From Sesamum alatum (lineage: Eukaryota > Streptophyta > Magnoliopsida > Lamiales > Pedaliaceae), in assembly GCA_034509735.1 (NCBI GenBank), contig JACGWO010000003.1:35858466-35922465 (forward strand): a DNA stretch of 64,000 bases, written 5' to 3'. Under the pieces are notes generated by a model, which saw only the letters and a program-made list of their open reading frames with translations, searched no databases and had not been told where the DNA came from. The position numbers and the translations under genes are program-made. This document shows positions 23,246 through 35,461 of this stretch, piece after piece (position 1 is the first letter of the stretch; the number at the start of each line of letters is the position of its first letter).

Positions 23246-24317
23246 TAGGTGTGTAAATGGGTAAGGTAAAACTCTACCCAGAACCATAGATTAATTTAAA
23301 GACTCAGCCTCAATGAATATAATTCGACCCAAACTCAGACTCAGACCCATTAAAAATATATAGATTGGGTCTGGGTAACCATCAAGACCCATAGGTCTAT
23401 GTACCCAATGTGGACCCAAAAATATATTTATATTTTTTTAATTTAATTGAATTATTATTTATCAATCTATCTAAATTCTAGTAAACAAATCTAGAAAGCT
23501 TAAGACATCTTAAAAATATTTATCATGTAATTCTAACCACGTATATTTTTTTAATAATAAATAATTGAATAATTAGTTATATAAATATATTAATTATGCT
23601 AGGCATATTTTTCAACATTGATAGGAAATAACGTTTGATTGAAGTAATAAAATTGAAGCTCAAAACTTTATAATATTAAATTTGATTGCTATTAAATATG
23701 TAAATTTAGTATTTTTATTAGATTATTATGTTTATAATAAATGATATATTCTTTAAAAACTCTATCGGAAAAGAGTTTTTTGTGAATTGATTTCAGTAAT
23801 GTTGAATTTATTGATAAATTTTATGTAAAAAAAGGAAAATTAAAAAATTAAAAATGTATTGATAAATCTAATGTATATAGTAAACAATGTAGTAAATTTT
23901 TGCTAATTCAAAGCACAACTTTATATTTTTTTTATAATCATTTATTAAAATCTTCAAATATAAATAATTAATCTATTTCGTCTTACTTTGGTGATTTTGA
24001 TCTAAGTAAATTTGTGTTGAATATGTATCTAATATACTTTATCATTTTTTCTTTAATCTAAAATTTATTTAGTCTTTTTTGATTATCTTGTCTTAAATAA
24101 AACTATCAAGAATTATCCAATAATATTAAGAAGAAAAAAAAAAGAAATTTTTTTTTATCGGGTCTAGATCCTACCCGGACCTAAAACACTGGGTCCAAAA
24201 CAATGACATTGTATCTAGAGACTCATTGGGTCTTAAGGGAATTGGATAAGATATGAGTATTATTTAATAATATGGGTCTCTATTGGATATGAGTCTATAG
24301 GATAATTGGCAGACCTA
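23246..24317. mobile_element. Non-autonomous hAT element, 1072 bp
   Basis: Perfect 8 bp target duplication AATGCAAT (23238-23245 and 24318-24325), the hAT hallmark. Terminal inverted repeats are TAGGTGTGTAAATGGG (left) and TAGGTCTGCCAAT (right, read inward). The subterminal regions are rich in gggtctgggt/gaccca words in both orientations. The interior is AT-rich with no hAT transposase ORF. Confidence 0.88.
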
Positions 24318-24596
24318 AATGCAATACCTACTTTTCCTCAAACACTCGAACAAAAATACAAAGAAAGTTTCTTGAATTTGTACTTTTGCAATGTGACAAA
24401 ACTAGGAAACTAATAAAATAGTATCACATGTTTGTTGCGTTCGATTTTAATACGTGTCCAAAAAAAAAATTATCCATTGCGGATTAAATGATATTCGATA
24501 GGTGTGTATTATGAAATCGAAACAAAAGTTTGATTTTATCTTGAAAACAATATTGAATTGATGGCAATTTGTATTTCAACTTTATAATTTTACAAA

Positions 24597-25447
24597 GGGC
24601 AAATTTCATTTTTGGTATCATATATTAGCCCCAGTTTAATTTTGGTCTTAATCATTACAAAAATCTCAATTTCAGGACAATATCTTTTAATTTGTTTCAA
24701 TTTTGGTCTCATCGTCAGAAATTGACGAAAAATGTTAACTTTTGTTAAATCGGGGCACGTGCCCCTCACATGTTTCGTATACCTTGCGTATTTGGGACAA
24801 ATATATACATGTAATGACAGAAAAGGCTGGAAAAATCTCAAATTATGGTTCATACACTATTTTTTCTCTTCTTTCTTCACCCAAATTTCACTTCAATTTC
24901 TGAGGAAAAAAAAAATGGAGTCAACAAGTGATTCGGCTTCTGCCCAAAAATGGAGTCAACATGTATAAACACTAAAAAACACGAATTCACATCATTTTTT
25001 TTTTTCAATTTCAACAAACGTCAGTAGCTTTTTCGAAATAAAAAAGAGGAATAACTTACGGTAATCGGGTGGGAGGAAATCATTGAACTTTGAGTCTCGA
25101 AGGCTCATCCTTCTCACAACAATCTACCGCACTTTCACTTTTTCGATGAGAGATTCGTAAAAAAGAAGAAGAGCTTACAAGGATTTTTTTTGCAAAGAAA
25201 AGGGCAGGGACTTGGAGAAGAAATTATGTTAGAATTTTGTGACTTTGCTCCAAATACGCAAGGCATACCAAACATGTGAAGGGCACGTGCCTCGATTTAA
25301 AGAAAGTTAACATTTTCCATCAATTTCTAACGTTGAGACCAAAATTGAGAAAAATCAAAAGATATTGTCCTAAAATTGAGATTTTTATAATGACTGGGAC
25401 CAAAATTGAACTCGACCTAATATATGAGACCAAAAATGAGATTACCC
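24597..25447. mobile_element. Mutator-like foldback element, 851 bp
   Basis: Perfect 9 bp target duplication TTTTACAAA (24588-24596 and 25448-25456). The two arms (about 24597-24800 and 25250-25447) are long inverted copies; both translate to related but meaningless peptides because they are the same DNA. The arms include ggggcacgtgcccc-like palindromic words. The middle 450 bp are unrelated to a transposase. Confidence 0.9.
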
Positions 25448-26033
25448 TTTTACAAATTTTGAGAAAAAACGAATCAAATTCTTTTAAAAGAAAACAAATG
25501 TTACAACATTAGAATGCTAGAATGCCTTTCCTGAATTGAATGATAAAATTGCATACGGAGGACCATATTTATGAGGCTGGAAATGTGTTATTGAATAGAC
25601 ATGTCCAATTAAAAAAAAAAAATACTTGTAAAGGGTTATGACTTTTCGTCTTTGCAAATTCCGGCGACTGAAGCACCAAAATCGTGAAAAATGAAAAAAA
25701 TTACACCTATTTGCTACCCGATAAAGATAAATGACTAAAATGTCAAAATACAAAAAATACAGGACGAAAATTATATTTAATCTTGTAACGAATCATATAT
25801 CGTAATGAATTACTCGTTATGACTTAATTTGATCGAAATAATTTATTTTTCCACTTTCTTGGGTAGATTTCTGCCTACTAATAAATTGGACATGTCGTTT
25901 CCATTAGACGTGACCTAGATAAAATTGTTGTGTTACTGACTTCTGCTACGAATGGGTCGCGACGGTAGTTTTGGAAATTGCCAGCTTTTTTTCCTTACCT
26001 GTTTGTTAATCGCATTCACGGATTCACTGTCCT

Positions 26034-26040
26034 TATATAA
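26034..26040 (+). promoter_or_regulatory. TATA box of the TauE/SafE gene
   Basis: TATATAA followed by a GC-containing stretch, 132 bp upstream of the start codon at 26172. This predicts a leader of about 100 nt. Confidence 0.6.
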
Positions 26041-26171
26041 ACTGCGTCCATGATCTTCTTTCCTTGTACTCTATTATACTGTTTTTATTACATTAATTCC
26101 TCAGAGAAACAGACAACTACATACAACATTGGACCATAAGCCCTGATTTAGAGTTTGAATGTTGGAAAGCC

Positions 26172-28856
26172 ATGGCAGCAAAAGCCCTGATTCTGTACCT
26201 GCTAACAGCCTTCTCTCTCGCTCTTCTTTCTGTTCATTTCGTCACCAATTATACACCCGACGATGGCACCGCAAAACCGTCGCTTCTTTCGTCGTCAAAT
26301 TCCAGCCTTTTGCTACGGAATTATGGGTCCGAAGCAAAAGTTTGGCCTGTGAGTTGTCTTCTTGTTTTCGTCTATGTTTGCATGTAATGAATTCGTGTAA
26401 TTAAGTTTTTCTCCTGTATTGCAGGAATTGAAGTTCAGTTGGAGGGTTGTTTTAGCGACGGTAATAGGGTTCTTGGGATCGGCCTGCGGGACGGTTGGCG
26501 GCGTCGGCGGCGGTGGCATTTTCGTGCCGATGCTGACTCTGATTATTGGCTTCGACACCAAGTCTGCCGCTGCCATTTCCAAGTGTAAGAACGAAGCATA
26601 TGTGTGTGTTTTCTGTGTCTTTAATCTCCCTTTTGTCGGAGGATTAGATTTAAAGCAACGGTTATTGTTCGAACATTATGATTGAAGATTGAGTTTGTTT
26701 GATGTAATCGGTAATTAATACTACGTAGGTATGATAATGGGGGCGTCAGCATCATCGGTTTGGTACAACTTGAGGGTGCCGCATCCATGCAGACAAGTGC
26801 CGATAATTGACTATGATTTGGCTCTCTTGTTCCAGCCCATGCTCATGCTCGGCATAACCGTTGGTGTTGCGTTGAGCGTCGTCTTCCCCTATTGGCTCAT
26901 CACCGTCTTAATCATAATCTTGTTTCTAGGTACGAAATTACAATGTTTTAGTAAGTGTCGTGGAACAATGGATATAATTCAGATAATATAACACTACTGG
27001 GAACAACGTTGTTTCCGTGTGTTTTGGACAGGGACGTCATCAAGGTCCTTTGCTAAGGCGATTGAGATGTGGAAGGATGAGACCGTTTTGAAGGTTTGTT
27101 GCTTGTCAGATAGTATACGTAGTCGACTAATATAACAACATAATTTTCACGTTATAAGAGTGTAAAATAACCTTAATTGACTAATTGTCCCTTTATTTCA
27201 CAACTGCAGAAAGCCATGGATGAGAGACATATAACAGCTGATTCTCATTCAGAATGTAAGTAACTGATAATGTTTCCAGGTATTTGTCCTAAGCTGAGAA
27301 GAAAAGCTGATGTGATCATCTGAGAAATGTTCTTGTTTTCGTTGATCAGTGATAATTGATGCCGAGTATGAACCGTTGATTCCTCAGGAGAAGAAAACAA
27401 CACTGGTTAGCACACAATGCATTTCATCACTTCTTGTGTTCAGTGATCTTCCTTAAATTTGTTGAGATTAATGAAACAGTTCCTTGTTCTTCATGTCAGC
27501 AAATTATGAGGGACAACCTTAATATCAAGAGGATTTTGGTCCTGCTGCTTGTCTGGATTTGCTTCTTGCTTCTTCAAGTCATCAAGGCAAGTCAATTTAC
27601 ACCGCTTTAATGCAATTTACCTCCATGATATTGCGAATGATCAAATTATCTCCTATATAAAAAAAATAGTAAATTACCTTCCTGTCTTTTTTAAAATAAA
27701 ACAATTCATCTCCCTGTCTAAAAGTAAACTATTCCATTTTGAAAAACGCTTTTACAGAATGAAACAAGAGCATGTAGCACACTGTACTGGATCCTCAACA
27801 TCTTACAGGTACGTAAATGTCTGTTTGGCTGAATCAACAAAAACATTCTAGTAATGTGAATCAATCTCAGTTTCACCATGTTTTCATCCTCTCCAGTTCC
27901 CCGTTGCTCTTGCCGTTTTCGGGTATGAATGTGTGACACTGTACAAGGAAAGCAAGAAAAGGAGATTGGCCGGAAATCCAGAACTGATATGTGAGGCGGC
28001 GATAGAATGGACCGCCGCGAATCTTGCCTTCTGCGCCCTCTGCGGCGTCGTCGGAGGCACCGTCGGCGGCCTGTTAGGTTCCGGTGGCGGTTTCATTCTT
28101 GGGCCTCTTCTTCTCGAGATTGGTGTAATCCCACAGGTATGATCATTTTCCCTTCCATCAATATTCAATTTACTCCATTTGTTATAATTTATTGCATTAT
28201 TCTTAATCATATTAATATATTAATTAAATTAATTCAATTTATTAAAATTATTGTAATATTGATATAATCACGATTTCAGGTAGCTAGTGCGACAGCAACA
28301 TTCGTGATGATGTTCTCCTCATCTTTGTCAGTGGTCGAGTTTTATCTCCTCGACAGATTTCCCATACCATATGGTACGTCCCTTTGTAATTTTTAAAAAA
28401 TTATTTTCTGTATTTTTTATTTTAAATAATAAGCACACGATGCACTAGAATATTCATATTAGCAAAAAAAAAAAACAAAAATAAGAAAATTTCCAACTGA
28501 AAAAGACAAGAAAATAAAAAAATGTAATGCAGCGGTGTACATGATGGGAGTGTCAATATTGGCTGGTTTCTGGGGGCAATTCATTGTTAGAAAGCTGATC
28601 GCAATCCTGAAGAGGGCTTCCATCATTGTCTTTATTCTCTCCGTCGTCATTTTCGCCAGCGCTATTACAATGGGTAATCAATTCAAATTAATCTAAATTA
28701 ATTCCCTTCATCTCAATAATTGAGTATTATGCTAATTAAGTAATTTATTTATTTATTTTTACTTGGTGGGCAGGCATTGTTGGGACAGAGAAAAGTATCG
28801 ATATGATGAACAAACATGAGTTCATGGGATTCTTGGATTTTTGCAGCAGCCAATAG
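26172..28856 (+). CDS. Sulfite exporter TauE/SafE-family membrane protein
   Basis: Polytopic membrane protein of the TauE/SafE family; plant members are annotated as putative anion or sulfite/sulfonate exporters with mostly untested substrates. Twelve exons (26172-26348, 26425-26584, 26729-26929, 27032-27093, 27210-27255, 27350-27405, 27500-27586, 27758-27808, 27897-28136, 28280-28373, 28533-28673, 28774-28856) join to 465 aa. A signal-anchor segment covers about residues 4-24. Two Gly-rich family repeats are visible: [19 protein letters not shown] (about 78-96) and [20 protein letters not shown] (about 331-350). ISKCMIMGAS and [18 protein letters not shown] are also typical. Intron 7 (27587-27757) starts with GC instead of GT, a donor demanded by the frame. 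An out-of-frame ATG lies 13 nt upstream in a weak context; the chosen ATG has G at -3 and +4. Confidence 0.93.
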
Positions 28857-29838
28857 TCTCGTGTCTAAACGTCTTTTCAAGTAAAGAAAAAGAAAACATG
28901 AAGAAAAAGTAGGGTTTGAGCGTTGGTTGTTAGCTAGCGCTAACACCATTTAAACGAAATATATTTTGTATCAATAAATAAGAGAGTTTGCCATATTTGT
29001 TTAAAGCTTTCTATGAATGCTGAAATTACTTGAATTCGCAAAAAAAGAAGAAAACTTTCTTTTAGAATTGACCTCAAATTTCCAAAAACATAGTGCGGGT
29101 TATCCATGGAACTTGGATATGGGATCCTACCCGGACCCATAACTTGGGGTTGGGCCACGTATAATACGGGTAAGGTACTATGAAGTTTAAGCAACTTATT
29201 GATACATAGTCCAAAACGTTGCAAATAAAACCCTAATATTAACAAACGTCAGATCCCACATGAAGTCACGTGGCAAAAATTGATCAGTCGTTAGTTTTAA
29301 CGCAGCATATTAGTGAGAGAATTTTCTTTGCAATGTTTTTGGCTTCTTTTTACAGTTTTTAACAAAATACTTAAAATTTCATACAACATGTAAGTTTATT
29401 TGTTTTTGTATGTTATTGTAATTTGATATTATAAGTTTGAAATTTGAATGTTATGAGAAATGTATTAACATGCTAAAATTATAGTACCCCTTGTATTAAA
29501 AAAACAAAGAACAGACAACATCAGCAGCATCATGCCATGATCAAGACAAGGTTCAAGTACAGCAAAACAACAACAAATTAAGGAAATGAATTATTAGAAT
29601 TGTTGAATGTTAAACATTAGCAACTACTACTAATTAACTAAAACTCCTGCAGAACCAGTAGTCTCCCTCTGCCAGTTGCTTGCTATTAATTAATCCCTCA
29701 AATCTTGACCTACCTACCAATACTAAGATCATCCTAACAACTCATCGATCAATTATGTCTGAAGAAGAAGAAGATCAGAAACAGATGATATAAACAACAA
29801 ACTAATTAAGCAGCTACTCATTAATTATTATAACTAAT
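28857..29838. other. Intergenic DNA between convergent TauE and HD-Zip genes
   Basis: It holds the 3' untranslated regions of both flanking genes. A stretch at 29095-29175 with ggacccataacttgggg-type words resembles subterminal hAT sequence but has no recognisable ends. Nothing else is supported. Confidence 0.5.
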
Positions 29839-32603
29839 TCAAGGACAAGAAGGCGCAGCTGCAGCCCAGTAGGCCGGAGGCATTATCACTGCAGGATTAT
29901 TGTAGTCGTCGTCCACCACGTTCAACCCGTAATTATTGCATTGATCTGCAATCTGATGATGAAGGCTGTTTGTCGTGGTCGGAGGAGACGGGCCGTTGGA
30001 GGTCGGAATCGATGTGCTCTCCACCGTTTCTTCACCGGAGATGTCTGTGTAGCCGGCTGTTGACAGGACTTGCTTCTTCGTCAGTTGCTCCTTCAGTATT
30101 GCCCTCAGTGCCATAACCTAAACAATTATGTACAAAACCAAACATTAATTCAAGTACACTAATTATAGCGGCTAACATTTTAATTTTAGTCCTGTAAGTA
30201 TGAGATGTCAATTTTAGTTTTGAATTGGGCAAAATATTTTTTTAGTCCCGTTAAATAAAGTCAGACTCGTTTTTGGTACCATTATTTATCAAAGTATAGG
30301 TTTTGGTCCCATTAAACCCAAATTCAGGTTTATTTGGTCCCAATAAGTCATGTGCAGAGCATGACAAATGACTTATTGGGACCAGATAAGCCTCAATTTT
30401 GGTTTAATGGAACCAAAACCTACACTTGGATAAATAATAGTACCAAAAACGAGTTTGATCCTATTTAACAGGACTAAAAAAATATTTTATCCGTTCTAAA
30501 TTTGTCCTATAATTTTAAAAATTTCTACATTATGGATAAAAATGACCAAGATTTGTTAAAAGGATAGAGAACTGCACGTGGCCCAGCTTAACTGGATGTA
30601 TTTTGTCAGCAATTTTGGCCGTTTTTTTCTCAATGTGTCAAAATTTTAAATTGCAAGACAAAATTTACAAAATGGACGTACAAAAATTAAAATTGCCATC
30701 CCTCTAGTTATAGTATTAAAATTGCAATAGTTCAAAAAAGGGAGTTAAAAACGTTACAATTCATATTAACATGAAATACTTATATAACAAATATATGAAT
30801 TTGAAATCTTTAACTCCATTTCTGTCGATTCAGACACAAAAAATTATAGTTTTGTGCATACATTGAAATTCTGGACTCTTGACACAGAAATCTTCAATCC
30901 AAATGCAAATTCAGAGAAATTAAAGTTGCTTAAATAAATTAAATTACACGAGATCCAAAGATGATTTAATGTGAGTAGGGCCTGAGAAAAACATTGTACG
31001 AAGCAGCAAATTGAATTTGATATCTATCCAACAATTGATGCGTTTGATCAGCCAACCTTAAATAAATATACACACACACACATATTATAATGTCTGTCGT
31101 GTCATAAAGATCATGGTCGCCGTAGTAGTAATAAATCCCAGAAACTCAGAGAAGTAGCTTAATCAATTAATGTTCCATCTGATCCACAGAGCAGCACTAC
31201 TAATGATTATGCATGAGGTACAAACACCAACTGCATGGAAAGAAAGAAAACTCAGGCAGTACAAACGACATAATTACGTACCTCCTGTTGCAGCTTCTGC
31301 TTGTCCCTGGAGACAGCGTCGTACTCCCGTTTAAGCGCGTCGTACAAGCGCTCGAGCTGCTTGGCCTTCCATCGGGCCCTCCGGTTCTGGAACCAGACCG
31401 CGATCTGTCGGGGTTGCAGCCCCAGTTCCTTGGCCAGCTTCATCTTCCTGTCCGGGTCCAGCTTTATTTCCTCCTGGAAACTGTTCTCCAAGGACTCCAA
31501 CTGCTCGTTGCTCAGCCGTTTCTTCCTCGGATCCTGTCCCTGCACCTGCCCGTAATTCTGCATCATGCTGTTGTTCTTGTCCACCAACGTTGGCAGCATT
31601 GCTTGTTGCGCTGTTGTCAGCATCGCCGGCTGCTTCATTTCTAGTACTATCCAAAAAGGCCACAACAATTAGTTCAAAAAAGAAGAATTTTTTTTAAAAT
31701 AAAATACATGATATCATCTTCCATTCAAAAAATATGACATTTAACTATTGCTAATTGTTATGGTTAATACTAAATAACCGTAACGAATAGTCATTGATTA
31801 GGGTCACGCAATAGTTGTCGATCGTGATTTTTGCGAGGGTGGCTAAAATATTTTCCATGGCGAATGTTTTTACCACGCTAAAAACCGTGACAAACAAGTT
31901 TTTTCATGGTGGAAAAGTTAGTCTTTGCATCGATTTTTATTTAACTTAGTTAATAATAGTTATTCACCATGATTTTTAGCCATGTTCATTAAAAATGTAG
32001 CTAATATCGAATTTTTTCTAGTGTTCGTACACATGACGTGTAGATATTGAATGGAGGAAGAGATGAAATAGGGTTTGCAACAAAAAATTCAACCTGCCCT
32101 ATGAACATTTGGATGAAAACCCTTCTTTCACAAGTTCATATTTCTTGACACTTTTCAAAATTTAAAAATATTATGAAGTTTATATGATGTTAAGAGCGAC
32201 AATTTCATAACTAGTGAAACTAATTAAATTAAATTGAAAGAATTTGTTAAAATTTTAAAAATAAGTTAAGACCGTTCTATATTTTATTTATTTTTGGAAC
32301 GGAATTTATAATCTATTACCAGATTATTTCTGAATTAAATGTTATAGAAAGGTTTTATTGAGCATTTTACAAATCTAATTATGAACTTTCAATTAATTTG
32401 TAAGATAAACTTTACGTGCCTACGTATGAGAATCCATGCAAGAACTCATCAATGACAACAAAACAACTGCGGAAACGATGATAAACGAACTTACCGGCGG
32501 GGAACTGATCGTAGTTAAAGTTATATAGAAAGTTGTAAGAATTCTCGACTGCTGCTGGTCGGGAAACAAAAGGCACTCTAAGATTATTACTGTTCCAATC
32601 CAT
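29839..32603 (-). CDS. LMI1: HD-Zip class I transcription factor (ATHB-22/LMI1 clade)
   Basis: Nuclear transcription factor; HD-Zip I proteins bind CAATNATTG-like sites as dimers. Exons 32603-32495, 31640-31282 and 30117-29839 give 248 aa. The homeodomain spans about residues 75-131 with intact recognition helix [17 protein letters not shown]. It runs directly into a leucine zipper with heptad positions L132, L139, V146, L153 and L160. The short N-terminus ([12 protein letters not shown]...) and [12 protein letters not shown] match Arabidopsis LMI1/ATHB-51 and ATHB-22, which act in meristem identity, leaf shape and stipule growth. I cannot decide between these two paralogues (or the RCO type). 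A CT/GA microsatellite lies right before the start. Intron 1 contains a CACTA MITE and intron 2 a Mutator-type MITE, which could carry regulatory signals. Confidence 0.9.
30227..30492. mobile_element. Mutator-type MITE in HD-Zip intron 2 (family B, copy 2)
   Basis: Same ends as the element at 7111-7466: GGGCAAAATATTTTTTTAG at the left and its inverted copy at the right. Interior words are shared (cgtttttggtaccattattt, cccattaaacccaaattcag). Flanks gttttgaat and gttctaaat may be a decayed 9 bp target duplication. It is about 90 bp shorter than copy 1. Confidence 0.75.
31722..32023. mobile_element. Small CACTA-like MITE in HD-Zip intron 1 (copy 2)
   Basis: The right end AATTTTTTCTAGTG matches the end of the element at 2738-3016. 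The left end CATTCAAAAAATATGACAT is a degenerate counterpart. A 3 bp TTC repeat flanks it (31719-31721 and 32024-32026). Inside are atggt/accat words and ctaattgttatggtta, as in copy 1. Non-coding. Confidence 0.6.
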
Positions 32604-35220
32604 GCTCTCTCTCTCTCTCTCTCTATAGATATTACGGACACAGACTCCTCTTATTGTTAGAGAAAGGAAATGAGAGAGACAGAAGGGTTTGTGTTAGTTC
32701 CTTTGTGGTGCAAGAAAGTGATGATAGAATATGTAAGAAGTAGTGGTGAATCTGCAAACTTTGTAAGGTGCAGGGTTTTTAGTACTGTTTGTAAGGGTTT
32801 GGTGATACCTTTGCCGCCTCGATCTAACTTCTTTTGATGCAACTAATAAATACTTGTAGCAGAAAATGCAGTACTGTCTAGTACTATGTGTGTGCTGTGT
32901 GAGAGAGAAACAAAGAGAGAGAATGAAAGACTATAATTTATAGTCTTGTGTGTTATGAGGTAGCAATTGTTGTCCCGTAACTAAGACATTGGCAATTGTA
33001 ATTCTAAAATTTATGATTTGTGGTAATTTTAGTCGTTCTGATCAAAATCAACAGAAAATTCGACAAAATAATTTTGAATTTTGGGATTTTTTTTTTCAAA
33101 TGGATGCAAAAATTGTATGTGACAACTTATGTGTCAACCATCTTTAGTCATTTTGTAAGACATTTAGGTTGCAAATCAAAGGCTAAAATTGAAGAAAAAA
33201 AGTCCGAGAAATGTCTTCCAATATCTTCCAAAATGGCTTAGATATGGTTATAACATATAAGCTAACACGTGCAATTTTTTCGCTCATTGAAAAAAAAAAA
33301 TCCTAATTGCCAAGGTGAATTTTCGGTTGATTTTTATCGAAAAGACTGAAATTATCACAAAATCATAAATTTCAGAATTAAAATTATCAATATCTTAATC
33401 ATATGACAACAGTTGCCACCTTTAAGTATATGATAAGACAACAGTCGTCACTTAGAATTCAAATATTTAAGTAATAATTTCAAAATTAGTCTACAAAGTA
33501 GATATTAATTGATCATAATAATTTTATTTCTATCATAATTTAATTCTTAAAAACTTATTAATAACATAAATTTTATGTTAGTTTACAATATTAGTAACTA
33601 GTGATGTATAACAACAACGGCTACCTTTATTGTTATTGGATTAATTGTCAATATATATATATACACGTGTCATTAATTATTTTTATAATAATTCTACACA
33701 ATATATTATATATCATTATAAAATTATATAAATTATTATCGTGATTAAAATTTTTAAAAAAAAATTTACTGATCGGCCGAGTTGAACCATAATAATTAGT
33801 GAAATAAGAACGAGTTTGTCACATCAATCCTTATAAAAATGTCAATCATGAGACTAAAGCCCCACCATTAACAAAGACAACTAACCAATAAATATGAAAC
33901 AAATTATTCGAATCACCTTAAAGACTTTGTTGTTAGGAGAAATTCATGTAAAAGGTAACGACTCATCGAATCGAATTAATTACATAAAAAATATAATACA
34001 TTGATCATATAATTAGTCGAGAAAGACCACTCTTGTCAAGTTCCACCACAACATAATGACAACGCTACCCATTTCAACGGCAATTTTTCATTGTTCATGC
34101 GATGAACATCTAAACAAAGAAAAAGAAAATCATTTTGAATTCAACGTCAATCATCATGATTGATTCAGATCTGATTAAATACATACATTTGGAACTGAAA
34201 TTTCCGTTGTAACTTCCCATGCAAACAAATTAGATGATGTATAATTAGAATAGACGGCTTCCCAACAAACTAAAATAATAGAGGTAGACAACAAAAGTCA
34301 AATAAAATAATAGTGTGACTTTGTTAAGACAAAAAGGTATAGGCAGGATTTAAGAGGACAGCATAGGATGAGATAGTGTGTAGGGATTTAGGGATGGATA
34401 ATTACGCGCCGATCCCTATTCTAATTTCTAGTCTTAATTTGTTGTTCGAATTTGGGGGCTTTCATTCAATTTGATGAGGACCCTCTTTACTATTAGGGAT
34501 AATGATCCATTTTTTCACTTCACTTAACTTACATTGATAAAATAAAAAAATAAAAAAATCAGGGATAATTTAATTTGAACCTTAAATGATCTGTTTACAA
34601 AATTATCTTGTTTTGTGCATAATTATAGAAATCATCCCTAACAGTAAAAAAAGTAGGGGTAATTTGTGGTGTCCTTAGGGTTAGCTTTGGTAATAGTTAG
34701 GGTCAAGCTATAAAGTGGCCCCTTGTGCAGTCTTTAGGGTCAAGTTTTGGTAACACTTATTCAACACTCTGTTTTGACAATTATACACTCGCATACTTGT
34801 TTTTACTAGTTAATAGCTAGTTTTAGATCACTTCTACACGAATTCTATCACCAACACGAATTATCTTGCATTTTTCTTCACAAATCACCTTTGTTCGCAC
34901 TAAATTTCAAGTTTCCTTTTAGTTTATACTTTACTGACTTAATCATCGTAATGCTAACATTTTCTTGCTGGTTAGCCCCCCCAAATCTTAGGATTTACAC
35001 TAAGATCCTTCAAAATTTGCAGTACCTTAGAGCTCAGGTATGCATCACTCATGATGTTTGATGAAATTGTGTAATCTTTGAAGGAAGGTCTCAATTGTCC
35101 ACTTTTATCCTTGTATCTTTTTTTTATTAAAAATTAAAAAATTAGGTGGGATGGATGAAAAATTTGAATCTGTTCACTTAGTCCATTAAAAATTTAAAAA
35201 ATTTAGTAAAATTATTATCC

Positions 35221-35461
35221 ATAGTCGAAAAGAGCATTTTGGTTAGTTCACTGCAAAATTTTGGATGAAACCTAAAGAGGACTAACGGATTGGACCAATT
35301 GTTGAACGGTCGTTAAAATCAGGGAGGTATTGATAATTTTACATAGTCGAGAAGGGCATTTTGGTCAGTTCACCATAAAATTTTGGAAGAAACCTAATGA
35401 GGACCAACTGATTTGACTAGTTGTTGGACGGCCCTTAAAATCATAGAGGTATTGATAATTT
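35221..35461 (+). repeat. Two-copy tandem duplication, 122 bp period
   Basis: The block beginning atagtcgaaaagagcatttt at 35221 recurs as atagtcgagaagggcatttt at 35343. The copies stay similar to their ends (cttaaaatca, then gaggtattgataatttt). Words such as ttggtcagttcacc are shared with the family A MITEs, so this is probably a decayed, internally duplicated member of that family. Confidence 0.75.

Larger units (their letters stand above)
17144..26033. other. 8.9 kb gene-poor, transposon-rich interval
   Basis: No coding gene could be supported on either strand. It contains the promoter of the TMEM214-like gene at its left edge, a foldback at 17630-17797, a SINE (19941-20171), a (TA)n tract near 20743-20769, a hairpin MITE (20785-21038), Mutator-type elements at 22304-22757 and 24597-25447, a hAT derivative (23246-24317), and a fragment near 25625-25790 related to the 22304 element. 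The 19250-19950 stretch is less AT-rich and includes a tctatttatagag motif; it may be an old LTR or gene relic, but no boundary or protein similarity supports this. Confidence 0.65.

Noticed and set aside
24590..25512. Two related small ORFs at 24590-24853 and 25276-25512 as a duplicated gene
   Set aside because: They are the two arms of one inverted-repeat transposon bounded by a 9 bp duplication.
31331..31663. 110-codon minus-strand ORF and 143-codon plus-strand ORF over the homeodomain exon
   Set aside because: They lie in alternative frames of HD-Zip exon 2, whose main frame has an intact homeodomain and zipper.
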